The notes: generated from the letters alone by a model not told the origin. A stretch of DNA of 64,000 nucleotides from Eustoma russellianum (GCA_036186865.1 AP025075.1:16697733-16761732), one strand, 5' to 3'; counted from the stretch's first letter, positions 11,963 through 24,300 are shown. Program-made: numbers and translations.

Positions 11963-13187
11963 TTTTGTGAGTTTTTTTTGTAGAATTTACAGCTCATTAA
12001 AGGATGTCAAGTTGGACCAATCAACAAATGACAAGTAAGCAATGTCAAGTCATCCTTCCAATCATGTTGCGCCAAGTATGCAAGATGGTGTCATCTCTAC
12101 ACAAGGCAATCTTCCAAGGACATTAAAGAGAATTTTGAAGAAGGAAGAAGCCCTAAAGGGGGCGGACAAGTGGAAATAAAAAGGGAAGAATAGTGCAAAC
12201 AAGGCCAAGGCAACAACTCACATTCTCTCAAGTGCAAAAAGCTATACTACTTTCTTCTTCTCCTTTTCTTTCTTCTTCTTCTTCTCTCAAGCCTATCGTT
12301 CATATATTCCATATTGTATAGGCTTTGAATATATCACCCATACACATTCAGTGTTGTAAAAGGTTGATCAATGTGTGATCAAACCTTCATTCGATTGGTG
12401 GTGGTATTCGTGATTGATTTGCTTGTTTGTTTCGTTTGTAAAAGGATGGAGTTTGTGTTTAACTCTAGTCACCCTTGTGGTAAGGTGTTTTTAGTATTTA
12501 GTGATAACCGAAGAAGGTGTCCTCGAATATCAGAGTAGGTTGATTTAACCAAACCAGTATAAAATCTTTGGTGTTCTTTCTTTACTGCACTTTACTTTCA
12601 GTTTCTAGTTGTCTGTATTGATTCGTTGCAACATTAAAAATAGTAAACGATTTTCAAAAATTATAAACTTTTTGCATAAAAATATCCACATATCCTAGAT
12701 TTCATTTGGTGCAAGTTTCAACTCATTTGGATAGGTATAAGTTAGTCAAACATGAATAGTTCCGGGACTAGTGCAATCTGATTTTTAGATTTGCAAAGGT
12801 TGAGAACATCAACGCGGTTGGCATACTTCCCAAAGGAATTTTCAAAAACTGTTTCAACCCACTAAAATAAATATCTTGAGGGTCTTGTCATAAAATTTTT
12901 AGACCATTTTGAGTCATCAATTAATAGGAATAAATTTTTCAAGGGGTTAGGAGTGATGTTTAATTTGAAATTTTTGTGAGACACTCAAAACATCTAAGAG
13001 TACTTTCTCACCGAATTTCATAATTTTTGGATGTCTGCAACTAGATCATTCAAATAGTTCAAATCAGGATCTGAAAACAGAAACTGTTTTCAGAAGTGAG
13101 GTTTTTGGTCCAAAAGTTTTAAAAAACCAAAATTTCCGCACTCACTATTGAACCCCCCCTTCTAGTGGTGCTATACAAATCCTAAAA

Positions 13188-13207
13188 ATGGCATCAGAGT
13201 GCAGGCA
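13188..13207 (+). other. Primer-binding site of Copia A (initiator tRNA-Met type)
   Basis: TGGCATCAGAGTGCAGG lies two bases after the LTR end. The second copy at 29220 reads TGGTATCAGAGTGCAGG, the expected complement of the 3' end of plant initiator tRNA-Met. This copy has one change (T to C). Confidence 0.85.
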
Positions 13208-14349
13208 CATTCACTACAAGGAGATCTAACAGTCTTTGTGAAATGGCATCCACTAGTTATAAAATCGAGCAAGAAGGAATGTCAACCGTAAGGCCTCCTC
13301 TTTTCGAGCGCCCCGCACCCCGGCCTAGCCGGATACGGTGCGTCTGCCGTACTTCACTACGGAGAGTACCAGGCGTCGATCCATAACGTATTTTTGTCCA
13401 GGTTAAAATATGTGGACTTTCATGCTTACACGTCAACAAGTAAGCAAAACCGAGGCAGAATAAAAACTTTAAAATAAAACGTCTACGAAACCATCATCAG
13501 TTTACAATCCAAATCATAAAGTACGGAAATTCTCAAAAGTAATTATTTCCATCACAAATTCATAAAAAAAATCATCGGTCACAACCATCTCGTTAAGTCT
13601 CCTAGGCCATCGATCTCTCGCACTTCTACGGGTAGGGGACCCTAGGCTCGTCCTCGATCCACTTAACCCTATTTCCTGTGGTTTCTAGGAGAAAAAATAA
13701 AGGGTGAGTGACAATGTCACCAGCAAGTATACCATAAACAATCATGCATTAAGTGGAAAGTACACACAAGAACCAAATTCCCCAAAATTCGGTTTAGAAA
13801 CATACCTGACCTTCCATCCGACACCCGTAAATATTCAGCTCATAACTTATCAAGATTAAAACTTACCAAAGTCCATAGCTTATAAAAAGATCATCACCCA
13901 ATCAAGATCATAACTTGTGATAAGATCATCACTCAATAAAGATCTCAACTTATGGTAAGATCATCACTCAATAAAGATCATAACTTAGGAGCTACCAAGG
14001 CATAACAATTTAGCCTATGTATCATGAATAAGATCATGGCTTACGTAACAACAGTAATAAGATCGTAACTTAGGTAACGAAAGATAAGAGGATCATAACC
14101 TAAGTAACATTACATCTAGCATTTGGCTAGCGTCTCATCTCTTCAGTCAATAGCAACTAAGGCAATAAAATCATAACTTAGCCATGAAGCAAGTAATAGC
14201 ACAGCTTAGTGCAAATAGACTCAACATCATGCTCACGGCCATATACAATGCTTATGAATATGCAAATGTAGTGCATCATGAAACCATGAAAATCTTTTCC
14301 TTTCGTTCTTTCATTCAAAACATCATCGTCAAGAAAACAAGAGAGTATT

Positions 14350-14532
14350 CAGATCTATTCACCCGGATCTGAGGCGGTCACTTCTTCCCTTCGAATCTAT
14401 TATTCCCGGATTCGGAGCGATCACGTCATCACTTATCAGGTCTATTCTCTCCGGGCCTGAACGGTCGATATCAGGTCTATTCTCTCCGGGCCTGAACGGT
14501 CCATATCATCAGATCAATTAACCCCGGATCTG
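14350..14532. repeat. Hairpin tandem array in B1 (five units)
   Basis: Five inverted-repeat units of about 35-45 bp. The stem pairs are CAGATC/GATCTG (14350 and 14366), CGAATC/GATTCG (14392 and 14409), CAGGTC/GGCCTG (14437 and 14454; 14472 and 14489) and CAGATC/GATCTG (14510 and 14527). Loops are 10-11 nt and usually end in CCG or CCCG. The stem sequence changes between units while pairing is kept (one G-T wobble in the CAGGTC units). Confidence 0.82.
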
Positions 14533-15299
14533 GAGCGAGTCATTACTGGCCAGGAAACACACGGTACCGGTAGAAAGCGTTCTTTTAAAAATAGGATCTT
14601 TTCTTTAAAAACACTTTTTCATCTTTCTTTCTCATAAAATCAGTTCCATAAATCATGTAAATGACGATGATGCAATGTATGACATGTACCATGCAATTCA
14701 TGACATAATGCGTTATATATACACATACGTACACTTATTCTTTAGGCTGGAAAAATTTTCCAGAATTATCACTCCATATACGCGGCCTCAAAACTTCGTG
14801 TTTTAGGCCCACTACCATGAGTTCTTGTCATACATAAGCATAAGAGTGTCTTTTCTATTCGTAATATAGTTTTCGTGATGATACGAGACATATAAGATAC
14901 TTAATTTATTTAATTATGAAACAAGGGCTGCTGAATTTCAGCAATGCAGCGTTCTTTATTTTACCTTTCATAGAAGCCCATTAATGCTTCATTTAATTTG
15001 GGCCAACTTTGGAAAACCACTGTGGACATACAAATAGTTAATGATCACAAGCCCAAACCATATCACTAAGCCTTAGCCCATTAAAACAAGGCCTTACAAC
15101 AAGTTCCTTAATTCTGCCTAAAATTCCAGATTAGTAACGCCAATTTGGCCTTGGTGATTACCCCTTAAAATAACCATGCTAATTTAAGTGGTTTACAAAA
15201 AAACACCCACATATGTCTTAAGTAATTGCCATGAAAGTTTCGCGGAATTATAATATCGTTAATGGGGTCGTTTATTCTTTTTCCCAAAGAGGTTACCTG

Positions 15300-16080
15300 C
15301 TGAATTCTGGATTGACCAATTTTACTACGAATTTTATTGTGACCAAACCGTAAGTCTTTTTTTGAAAATTCCAACTCTCAAACTTAGAAAACACATAGGC
15401 TAGTATCCTGCCAAAAATCAGCCCAAATGCATGTTTATAAGGCCCATTTCCGGGTCAATCATTAGGTCACACAAAATCTGTTCATTCCAGTATTTCCAGC
15501 TTGACCAGTTTTACTAAAAATTACGTTAAACATAATCCGTAACTCCTTTTAACAAAACTCCAACTCTCAAAATTACTACACACATAGGGCTAGTGTCACG
15601 CCAAAAATTAGCTTAATTAGATACTTCTAAATTACCTTTTCAGGTCCCACAATACGTCACAATAATCTGCCCTGTTCTAACAACTCTGTTTGACCAGTTT
15701 TATCAAAATCATTATTAAGGATAATCCACTACTCCTTTTACCAACATTCCAACTCACACTTTTCATGGACACATAGGTATATTATTAAACCAAAAATTAT
15801 CCAATTGTAACATTCCTAAGGTTCATTTTCAGGGCGTACAACACGCTACAGAAAACTGTCCAGCTCCAGTACTTCTGTTTGACCAGTTGTCACTAAATAA
15901 TTCATTAAGGGTAAACCACAACTCTTTTTATTAAAATTCCAACTCACACATTTTCTAAACAAATAAGTCTATCACCATACCAAAAATTAGTCACTTTGAA
16001 CGCCTTTAAGGTTCATTTTCAGGTCGTACAACATGACACTTAAAACTGTCCAGCTTCAGTGATTTCAGCACTTCATCACT
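15300..16080. repeat. About 190-bp tandem repeats in B1 (about four units)
   Basis: The anchor TTGACCAGTTTTAC (or a close variant) recurs near 15312, 15505, 15690 and 15882. Each is followed by a TTA-rich segment, ATCCATAACTC-like text, ATTCCAACTC, a CACATAGG word and GCCAAAAATTAG. The units have diverged considerably. B2 carries about eight units of the same repeat. Confidence 0.75.
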
Positions 16081-16977
16081 TTTTATGGTTCAAGCATTTT
16101 CAATCAACTTCATTCCTTAAAGTGACTTAATAACCATCAAATACCCACTTCAACATAATTTTTCCAAGCCTCATATCATGCTTTAAACCATAGATAAACA
16201 GTTCATGAATCATATCAAAACAGTCACAACATATTCATATAACAAATTATTCACTTATGCCATCACTTCTCTCATAACAACTAGTTTTCATGTCTTGTAC
16301 TTAGATTCTTCAACTAAGATTTATGGCTTAAAAATGACTAGCCATTCAAGCATGCACTTCACAAATAAGGCAAGATTGGTTAGAGTACACTTGCCTTCTT
16401 CGAGCTTATCCTTTCCTTATCTTGGATAAAGTCTTCCTCCCCTTCACTATACCACCCCCACGGTTTGGGAGGAAGAAAAGAGCAAACATTAGGCTTTTGT
16501 CTTAAGTGAAAACACAACTAGAGTGCGGCTATGATTCTCTTACCAAAATGGACCTTGAATGGAGATAACAATGAATCCACCCACTAAGAAGTTAGCTTCT
16601 CTTAGTATCTTGCAAAATCTTCATCTAGTGACCCTTTTGAGTGTCACGTTTTTGGCAAGATAAGAGGGATACCAATGTGAGGTTCATTCTTTGAAACATA
16701 GAATTCACTTAGAACACTTAGCATGTACTTACCCAGATGAGTTCTTGGAGCTTGAAGATTGTTCTTGGATCTCTTTGGCTCCACTAGCCGTGCTTCTTAA
16801 TGGAAAAATAGGGAAGTCTCTTGCTCCTTATGAATTATTGAGAGTTGAGAGTAGAAGAGAGTTCTAGGGTGTTCATGGAATGAATTTTCTTTACTTGGCT
16901 AAGGGTTAGCCGTTGGTATGTTAAGGGAGAAGGGGGTTTACCTTGGCTTGGTTAGGCTAATTAGAGTTAATTAGCCT

Positions 16978-17140
16978 TAGTTACTTTTAACTAACCAAGG
17001 TTACTTTAATGCAACCATAGTTACTTTAATGCAACTAGAGTTACTTTAATTCAACTATAGTTACTTTATGGCTAACCTAGGTTACTTTATCCAACTAGAG
17101 TTACTTTATGGGTTAACTTGAGTTACTTTAACCTTGAAGT
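16978..17140. repeat. GTTACTTTA tandem array (about 20-22 bp, eight units)
   Basis: GTTACTTT recurs at steps of about 20-22 bp, separated by CAACTAGA-, CAACCATA- or GGCTAACCTA-like spacers. I see no equivalent array in B2, so it probably expanded within this copy or subfamily. Confidence 0.75.
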
Positions 17141-19461
17141 TAATATAAAGTAACCATGGTAATATTTGAAATGTTCCTTGGTTAAGCATGAGGGGGAAAC
17201 CGGCGGTTATGGCACCTAGGGGCCATTACCATGCTTAATCTTTTCCCAAGTGAGTTTAATGAAAAGCCATGTGGGTATTTGCCCTCCCCTTTTATTAATT
17301 ATTTCCCCTTTTTCTTGTTTTAAAAATAAAATTTGGAAAATCTTGAGTTTCCTTTGGGATAAGGCCGAAACTTTTGCAAGAGTTGGGGGAAAAATTTCCC
17401 ACTACTTACAACTCCTTAATTTCCATTTGGGCTTATTTTAAGGAGGCCCTTAAGATTAACCTCTCTTATAACTTGGGAAAAACCCTTTAAGGCCCTTTTT
17501 AACCTTATGGCCGAAATCTCTTAAGCCCTTAGGGTGAATTGGCCATGGTCCATAACTCATGCTTGTATGATATATTGTTTGCTTATCAACATAAAATAAA
17601 AGAAGCACTAAGAAACTTAGTGAAATGCACTTGAAGGATGCCACTTTATTAATGTACTTATACGAGTCTTCAAGTACAATATGACATTTCGTCGGGGTAC
17701 AACACTTATGGTCCATCATAGAAGACGGTCCTTTTATTCAGTCTAAATAACTACGATTGATAGCGTTACGTTAAAAGTTGTAAAGCCTAACAAAGAGTAT
17801 ACCGTACACGATAAAAAGAGATTAAGTATGAATGTCAAGGCTATGCAACTTCTTTTAAATGACCTAAGTAAAAGTGAATCAAGCTATGTGTCTAATTGCT
17901 CTAGTGCTCAAGAGATGTGGAGAATTATTGAAATGAAACATGAAGAGACTAGTCAAGTTAAAGAGTCTAAATAAATGTGCTTATGTCTGCTCTTAAGTCT
18001 TTCAAGTTATTACCAAACGAATCTACTATTGATATGGACTTACGCTTGACTAACATCTACAATTCTCATGAGTCTCTTGGAAAAGCTTTTTCTATACAGG
18101 AAAAGGTTCAAAAGATGCTAAGAAGTCTCCCATCCGAACGGAACCCCAAAGTCACAGCGATTGAGGAAAGTAAAGAAATGAGATCAATAAAAATAGAGGA
18201 ACTAATCGGATCATTGAAAGTGTACTAAAACAAACTCACTCTAAGAAATTCTGAATCTACTTCTAAACAAGATAAGGCTATAGCGTCTAAATCAAATGAA
18301 TACGTCTCTACCTCTTATGATCGTGTAGATGATAGTGACATGGATTTTGATGATGAAGATCGAATCGCGTTGGCTAAAACATCAAGAAAGATAATGAGAA
18401 AATCGCTTAAAGACAAACCTAAGTCTACATCATCTAAGAATCAAAGAAATAAAAATAAAAATAATGAGGATATTAAGTGTTATACTTGTGGAAGACTTGG
18501 ACATATCTCTTATAACTGTTCGAACAAGGACAAAACAATGAACAAAAACTATGGCAAGGATTGGACAAAAACTAGACCCGTCTCAGAACCTAAACAAAAG
18601 AGAAAAGCCCTTAAAACCTGCACATGGAGTGCTTCATCCGATTCCGAAAGTGAAGAGGCCGAAGGGGAAATGGCTCAAGTATGCGTTGCATCCAAAGCAT
18701 CAAACGAGATATCTTCTGATTCTGATTCTGATTTTGAGCCTTCTTATGATGATTTATTTTGTCAATATCTTGAGTTGCGTAAGTTTTCTAAGGCTCTTGC
18801 AAAAGAGAAGTAATGGTTAATTGAAGACAAGAAATTATTAGAATCTTCTAACTCGAATCTTGTATCTCAATTAAACGATTCAAAAGAAGAATCGTCTTGC
18901 ATGATAAATTCATTAAAATCTGAGATTTCCTCCTTAACATCTGAGAACACGGAGATGAAAGTCAATATTTCAAATTTGAAATCAAGAAACAAAGATTTAG
19001 AAAAGACAGTAAAACAATTCGATTCGGCTACGAGCATGCTAGATCGTCTCATTTCCTCCCAAAAGCATGAAAGCGATAAAACCAGATTAGAATACATTGA
19101 AGATAATAAAGTACAAAACAAGTCAACAAAATTTATTTTATCCTCATCTAAGAAACCACATGCAACTATACAACCTAAGAAGACGACTAGTACACCACTC
19201 ATCTCATCTCATCGTGCTTCTTATTCTTCATATCATACAAAATGCAATCATGTGTCGTATATATATGGAAGTAAACCACTGCATACGCGACGATCATACA
19301 GCACAAATGCATTTAGATCACACACTATGCACACTAACACAAATGCATATCAAAAACGAAATCTTATCATGAGAATGATGGCATTCTCGGCCATAGGCCA
19401 AACGAATTTGCACCTAGCGCCTATTATATTGCTTTTTCATCTCTTTTCTCACCTTTTGTAA

Positions 19462-19775
19462 GACCGAGGAAGGTCATCCAAGTTTGGGTACCAAAAGGTA
19501 CTTTTGCAAAGTGTTAAATCAATAACCCTTAAGAACGCACTTGAAATGCATGATTTTTGATATATTATAAACTGCTATTTCTTTCCATCTTTACTTGTAC
19601 TTTTGATGACATTTACAAAATAAAGGGGGAGAGAAAAGCATGATCTAAGGGGGAGAGAGAGCATGAATTATTGGGGAGTACACGACGATATAAAATTCAA
19701 AATTCAAATTTGGGCATAATTGGAGGGGGAGTGATCACATTCAAATAATGAACCAATGTTATTTTGTAAATCATC
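19462..19775 (+). other. Copia A 3' internal region lacking pol
   Basis: After a VWVPKG-like gag end the sequence passes straight into an untranslated segment with repeated GGGGGAG words (near 19624, 19650 and 19726). There is no protease, integrase or reverse transcriptase. The same GGGGGAG-rich text recurs at 26321-26469. Confidence 0.7.
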
Positions 19776-19788
19776 AAAAGGGGGAGAT
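19776..19788 (+). other. Polypurine tract of Copia A
   Basis: AAAAGGGGGAGAT directly precedes the LTR start TGTTGCAAAAAACGG at 19789. A second identical tract lies at 26468-26480 before the next LTR. Confidence 0.85.
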
Positions 19789-20105
19789 TGTTGCAAAAAA
19801 CGGTTTGAGTGATTTACAAATACATGATTTAAATGCTACATGTTTACGAAATGCATGAATAAATTATTACTTGACACATTTATGTGATAAACGTGCTTTA
19901 TATGCTTATATATATATATATATATATATTGTTATTAGAATACGAGAGGTGCAAATACATAATGAATAGGGTATCCGGCGATTTCGGCGTTCAGCTTCGG
20001 CGGCAATAGCCGCCGCCACCTCAGGCTGTCGGTTCCGTCACTTCCTTCAACGCGGTGAATTCGTCCTCCTTCCGAAAGTTGATCCCTTCTTCCTGCTACA
20101 TTATC

Positions 20106-21398
20106 ATGGCTGCAAATATGACAACTGCACCATCTTTTGCTGCTGTTGTTTCCGGGGCTTCTGCCGCCAATATATCAATCGCCCCAAAAACGGTTTCCCG
20201 ATACAAAGGAATTCCCATGAACTCATTTCTTGATAATGAAATTGATGCGCTCGCTGAACCCTACAGATACTCGTTGGTTGGCACTTTCTGGTATGGCAGA
20301 CCACCCTTAAAAATAATACGTCAGGTATTTGAGAAAATTGGATTTCAACAGGATTTACGTATTACATTGATTGATCAGTCCCATATACTCTTGAATTTCC
20401 GAAATGAAGCAGACTATTTGAGATGTTTTTATTGTCGCTCTTGGCACATCTCTGGGTGTCATATGAGAATTACGAAATGGACAGTAGATTTTGATCCCAG
20501 CGCAGACGTTCCGATTGTTCCGGTGTGGGTAGCGCTGCCGTCGCTCCCAATACACCTACATCATCGCGCTGCCCTGTTTGAAGTCATCCGCCCGATAGGT
20601 CTCCCTTTGAAACTAGATGTTGCGACGGCGGATGGCCTGCGCCCTTCAGTGGCTAGAGTCTGCGTTGAGGTTGATGTTTCGCAGGATTTACCGCAGAAAA
20701 TTTATCTACAGGCAAAAGGCAGGCTGATATTACAATCGATAGTGTACGAGGATCTACCATTATTTTGCACATCTTGTCATCGATTGGGCCATGCATCGGA
20801 TGCATGCCCTCCTAAGGAGTCTGGCAAAGCTCCTCCACCGCACCCTCCTCCGCCACCTCCGCGTCGACCGGCATGCACGACTAATCAACGATGGACGCCG
20901 GTTAAGAATAAGTCTAATGATCAACCATCTACGTCCCGTCCAGTCCTTGCCGAGGACCCTGGTCTTACAGCTGCGACGCCGATTGAAGAATCTCAGCACA
21001 TGGCTGATCCGCAGCCGATTGAAGAATCTCAGCACATGGCTGATCCGTCCATGGAGGAATTCTATGAAGCTGCTGAGCCTCTCCCAGCAGTCGAGGTCAC
21101 TACGGCGGACATGGGCCATTCATCTGACACGGACTTACCGCCTGCAGATCAGGTGGAGAATATCCCGCATGTCCCAGATGATATTACACGTCGTATGGAA
21201 CTTATACCCCCATCACCTGATGAGGACACTTTAATTGCCCGTTTAGACGAGCAAGTGGATGCAACAGGTTTTATTCAAGTGGTTCCGCGTCGAAAGCGTC
21301 GAACACGCAAGGATTTGCCCCCACTTCCGCCATCTACAATCTTGACACGTAGTGCCTCGCACATCATTCAGGGAAGTTCATCTTCTTTAACTCAATGA
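20106..21398 (+). CDS. LINE1 ORF1: DUF4283/CCHC nucleic-acid-binding protein
   Basis: An uninterrupted frame of 430 codons. I start at the ATG at 20106 (MAANMTTAPSF) because LINE2 ORF1 also starts MAAS. An upstream in-frame ATG at 20055 would add 17 residues. Residues about 55-210 match the DUF4283 region of plant LINE gag-like proteins (YRYSLVGTFWYGRPPL; VWVALPSLPIHLH). A zinc knuckle CTSCHRLGHASDAC lies at residues 221-234, followed by a proline-rich, disordered tail. The tail contains a perfect 36-bp tandem duplication (PIEESQHMADP twice, about 20983-21052). Such proteins bind the element RNA in the LINE ribonucleoprotein. The stop overlaps the ORF2 start as ATGA. Confidence 0.85.
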   Translation: MAANMTTAPSFAAVVSGASAANISIAPKTVSRYKGIPMNSFLDNEIDALAEPYRYSLVGTFWYGRPPLKIIRQVFEKIGFQQDLRITLIDQSHILLNFRNEADYLRCFYCRSWHISGCHMRITKWTVDFDPSADVPIVPVWVALPSLPIHLHHRAALFEVIRPIGLPLKLDVATADGLRPSVARVCVEVDVSQDLPQKIYLQAKGRLILQSIVYEDLPLFCTSCHRLGHASDACPPKESGKAPPPHPPPPPPRRPACTTNQRWTPVKNKSNDQPSTSRPVLAEDPGLTAATPIEESQHMADPQPIEESQHMADPSMEEFYEAAEPLPAVEVTTADMGHSSDTDLPPADQVENIPHVPDDITRRMELIPPSPDEDTLIARLDEQVDATGFIQVVPRRKRRTRKDLPPLPPSTILTRSASHIIQGSSSSLTQ

Positions 21399-24300
21399 AT
21401 TTATTAATCTGGAATGTTAGAGGCCTCCGTGCCTCTTTGCCCCGAATAAAACATTTAGTTCATGAACATCGTTTACATTTGCTGGCTTTAATCGAACCCA
21501 AGCATGCTGCATCACAATTACAAGTTTTTGCCTTAAAGTTGGGATTTTCACAATGCTATGCTTCACAATCTGGACGTATTTGGTTTTTTTGGCGAGACAC
21601 TGACTTTCGTTTGATTACAACACAGGATTACGATCAGGTGGTATATTTTACTATGCAATCTTACTCGCTGCAATGGATGTTCGCTATATCGGTTATCTAT
21701 GCAAAGCATTCTATTCAGCAACGGCGTCCTTTATGGCAGTCCTTATGTCATTTCGCAGAATCGACACATTTGCCCTGGGTGTTGGGAGGTGATTTTAATA
21801 CTTTCCGGGCTCTTGAGGATCATAGGGGCCACTCCACACCATCCTTAACATCTTTGCAGGACTTCAACGATTGTATCGAATCATGCTCCTTAATGTCACC
21901 TTCATATCAGGGCTCCAGGTTTACATGGGCCGATGGTAGGGGACTAGGAAGAATCCGTCGGCGTTTAGATTGGGTGTTCACTAATTCCGCTTATCAGGAT
22001 TTCTTCCAAGATATGCAGTTAACACATTTGCCTAGGGTTACAACGGACCATACGCCCCTTTTACTATTATGTCGTCAGGGTGTCACAACAGGCAGGAGAT
22101 CTTTCCGATTTTTGGATGCATGGCTCCATCATTCAGACTTTCACTCTTACATGACACAGTCATGGTCCTCTTATCCGACTACTGGTGGAATGTATGGGTT
22201 CTATCAAAAGTTGTTCGCATTTAAAAAAGATGTTCAGAGGTGGAATAAAGACATTTTTGGAAATATCTTCAGCAATTTGGCACATGCAGAGACACAGCTA
22301 AATCATGCTGAGGCCACCTGGGACGCGAATCCTACGGTGGAAAACAGGGAAACATATCAGCGCTCCAAGGCGGAGTATTTGCAAGCATCGGCTTATGAAT
22401 TGCAATTTTGGAAACAAAAAGCTCGTGTCAAGTGGCTTAAGGATGGAGATGCTAACTCGAAATTCTTTCATTCAGTGGTTAAGGGGAAGCGAACATCTTT
22501 GCGCATTCAACAAATCGGTTCAACCGCAGGCACAATATTGACAGATTCGGCAGACATCAAGGCGGCTGCTGTATCATTTTATCGGGAATTGTTTGCCCCT
22601 GAACCAACATATAATCACTCGACTATACTTTCACATATTCCTCGACTGGTAACCGATTCTGATAATAGGATGCTGACACAGATACCATTGGAAGCGGAGG
22701 TAAAGCAGGCGGTCTGGCATCTCGACTCACAGAGTGCTGCAGGTCCAGATGGTTTTCATGGGGGATTCTATCGATCTTGTTGGACTATCATACACTCGGA
22801 TGTGGTCAAAGCAGTGCAGGAATTTTTCCTCGGAGTTCCACAGCCGACAGTCATGGCCAGCGCTTTAATCACATTGATCCCTAAGACGCAAACGCCAACC
22901 ACGTTTAGTGATTTTCGCCCCATATGTCTTACAAATTTTTTGAGCAAGATTTGTACCCGTATCATAGCTACCCGCTTGAGCACACTTCTTCCCAAATTGA
23001 TTTCACCAGAGCAAACAGGTTTCCTTCCCGGACATGATATTTCCACTCAAGTTTTATTAGCACGGGAAATGATTCACATGTTGGATAGAGGTGGATCTCA
23101 GCTGTGTTTGAAATTAGATATGATGAAAGCTTTTGACCGGGTGAGTTGGGATTATTTGGAGAATTTGCTGCGCCAGTTTGGGTTCTCTGATTTCTTTAAT
23201 CGGCTCATTATCAATCATCTCCGAGCAACAACATTCTCCGTCTTGATTAATGGCGTACCCTCTCCTAAATTTCGGCCGGGACGAGGGGTGAAACAGGGGG
23301 ATCCTTTATCTCCTCTTTTATTTATATTGGCTTCGGAAGGGTTCAGTCACGGCCTAAACTCTTAGTTGCATCGGGACATATATTACCTTTCCGTCTAGGT
23401 CGTGTTCCAATTACGATCACGCATCTGGCCTATGCAGATGACCTTCTTATCTTTCTACAGGGGACAAGACGCAACCTATTGCGCTTTCGGGCTTTTTTAA
23501 CAGATTATGAAACAGCTTCGGGTCAGAAAATCAACTACCAGAAGAGTAACATTGTTCCCTCGTCAAACATAGCGACAAGTCGATGTCGCACCTTCCAAGA
23601 TCTGCTGGGAATGCGGCTCACAGGGCTCCTTTTTCGATATCTGGGCTCCCATCTCCACCGCAGAATTAATCGCTCCCGCTACTGTACTACATTACTCCAA
23701 CATATTGATGACCGACTGCAAGGTTGGCACTCCCGACTACTGTCAATGGCTGGCAGGTTGGTTTTATTACGTTCAGTCATTTCTGCACTACCCCTCCATA
23801 TTCTTGCAGCTGGGGGCTTACCAAAGTCCGTCATTCGAATGATACATAGAAAGATGGCATCATTTTATTGGGGTAAACGACATCATTGGGTAGCTTGGTC
23901 GAAATTAACAACTCCTATAGATGAGGGTGGCCTAGGTTTACAGGATTTGCATTTTCTACAACAGGCCTATAATTGCCGAATTTGGTGGCTTTATCACAAG
24001 CAGGACACCTTATGGAGCCAGTATATGCGTTTTAAGTATGGCCGCAGAGGGGACTATCGCGCAAGGTTGCCGGATTCTCCCATTTGGAAACTTATTTGTC
24101 GCACACATACATTCTGCTCGGCTCAGACTTTGGCTTTGGGGACTCATCTCTCCTGGAAACCATCGCCTACGGGAGAATTCACTTTAAAATCCGCATATGA
24201 TATTTGTCGGCTTCCTGCTACGACGGAGCATTCATCTAAGTTTATATGGTTCAAATATCATTCCTCTGTTACGAAGCTTCTCCTCTGGCATATTTTTCAT

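Larger units (their letters stand above)
9070..13185 (+). repeat. 5' LTR-A of Copia A, interrupted by solo LTR E
   Basis: It starts TGTTGAGAAAAAATA and ends TACAAATCCTAAA (CCTACA in other copies), with the primer-binding site two bases later. Without the 1470-bp insertion and its duplicated 5-mer it is about 2.64 kb, like the LTR at 26481-29217. It contains the double TGAACTA palindrome (about 9292-9354), a (TA)n tract near 9450 and one ACACATGCTG palindrome near 10351. Confidence 0.85.
13307..17704 (-). mobile_element. B1: giant LTR (about 4.4 kb), probably Gypsy, inserted in Copia A gag
   Basis: On the plus strand it begins AGCGCCCCGCACC and ends GTCGGGGTACAACA, the same ends as B2 (34214-39351). 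On the minus strand the ends read TGTTGTACCCCGA and GGGGCGCT(ACA). These resemble the G1 LTR ends (TGCAATACCCCGTA and GGGACGCTACA), so B is probably a chromovirus LTR on the minus strand. It holds a hairpin array (14350-14532), an array of about 190-bp units (15300-16080) and a 20-bp array (16978-17140). No coding frame or primer-binding site was seen, so it is called a solo LTR. Compared with the intact gag at 29339-29401, 63 bp of the target are missing and there is no duplication. Confidence 0.72.
13243..19461 (+). pseudogene. Copia A gag, split by the B1 LTR
   Basis: The gag starts with ATG at 13243 (MASTSY..., the same start as the copy at 29274). It is cut at about 13307 by B1 and resumes at 17705. 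It contains a UBN2-type Copia gag domain (about 17705-18230), a basic stretch and a CCHC zinc knuckle (CYTCGRLGHISYNC, about 18476-18520). An acidic serine-rich segment follows, then a coiled-coil-like region (about 18820-19090). Compared with 29274-29714 this copy has lost single A bases in A-runs near 17743 and 17972. It also has in-frame stops at 18226 and 18811. The same frame then stays open to 19461. A GFQ-free VWVPKG block follows at about 19482. Protease and all later domains are absent. The long coiled-coil gag and long LTRs resemble Sireviruses, but I cannot assign the lineage. Confidence 0.82.

Noticed and set aside
20791..21234. Long alternate-frame and antisense frames over LINE1 ORF1 (also 20760-21119 minus)
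   Set aside because: They overlap a clearly coding frame and carry low-complexity, arginine-rich translations without motifs.
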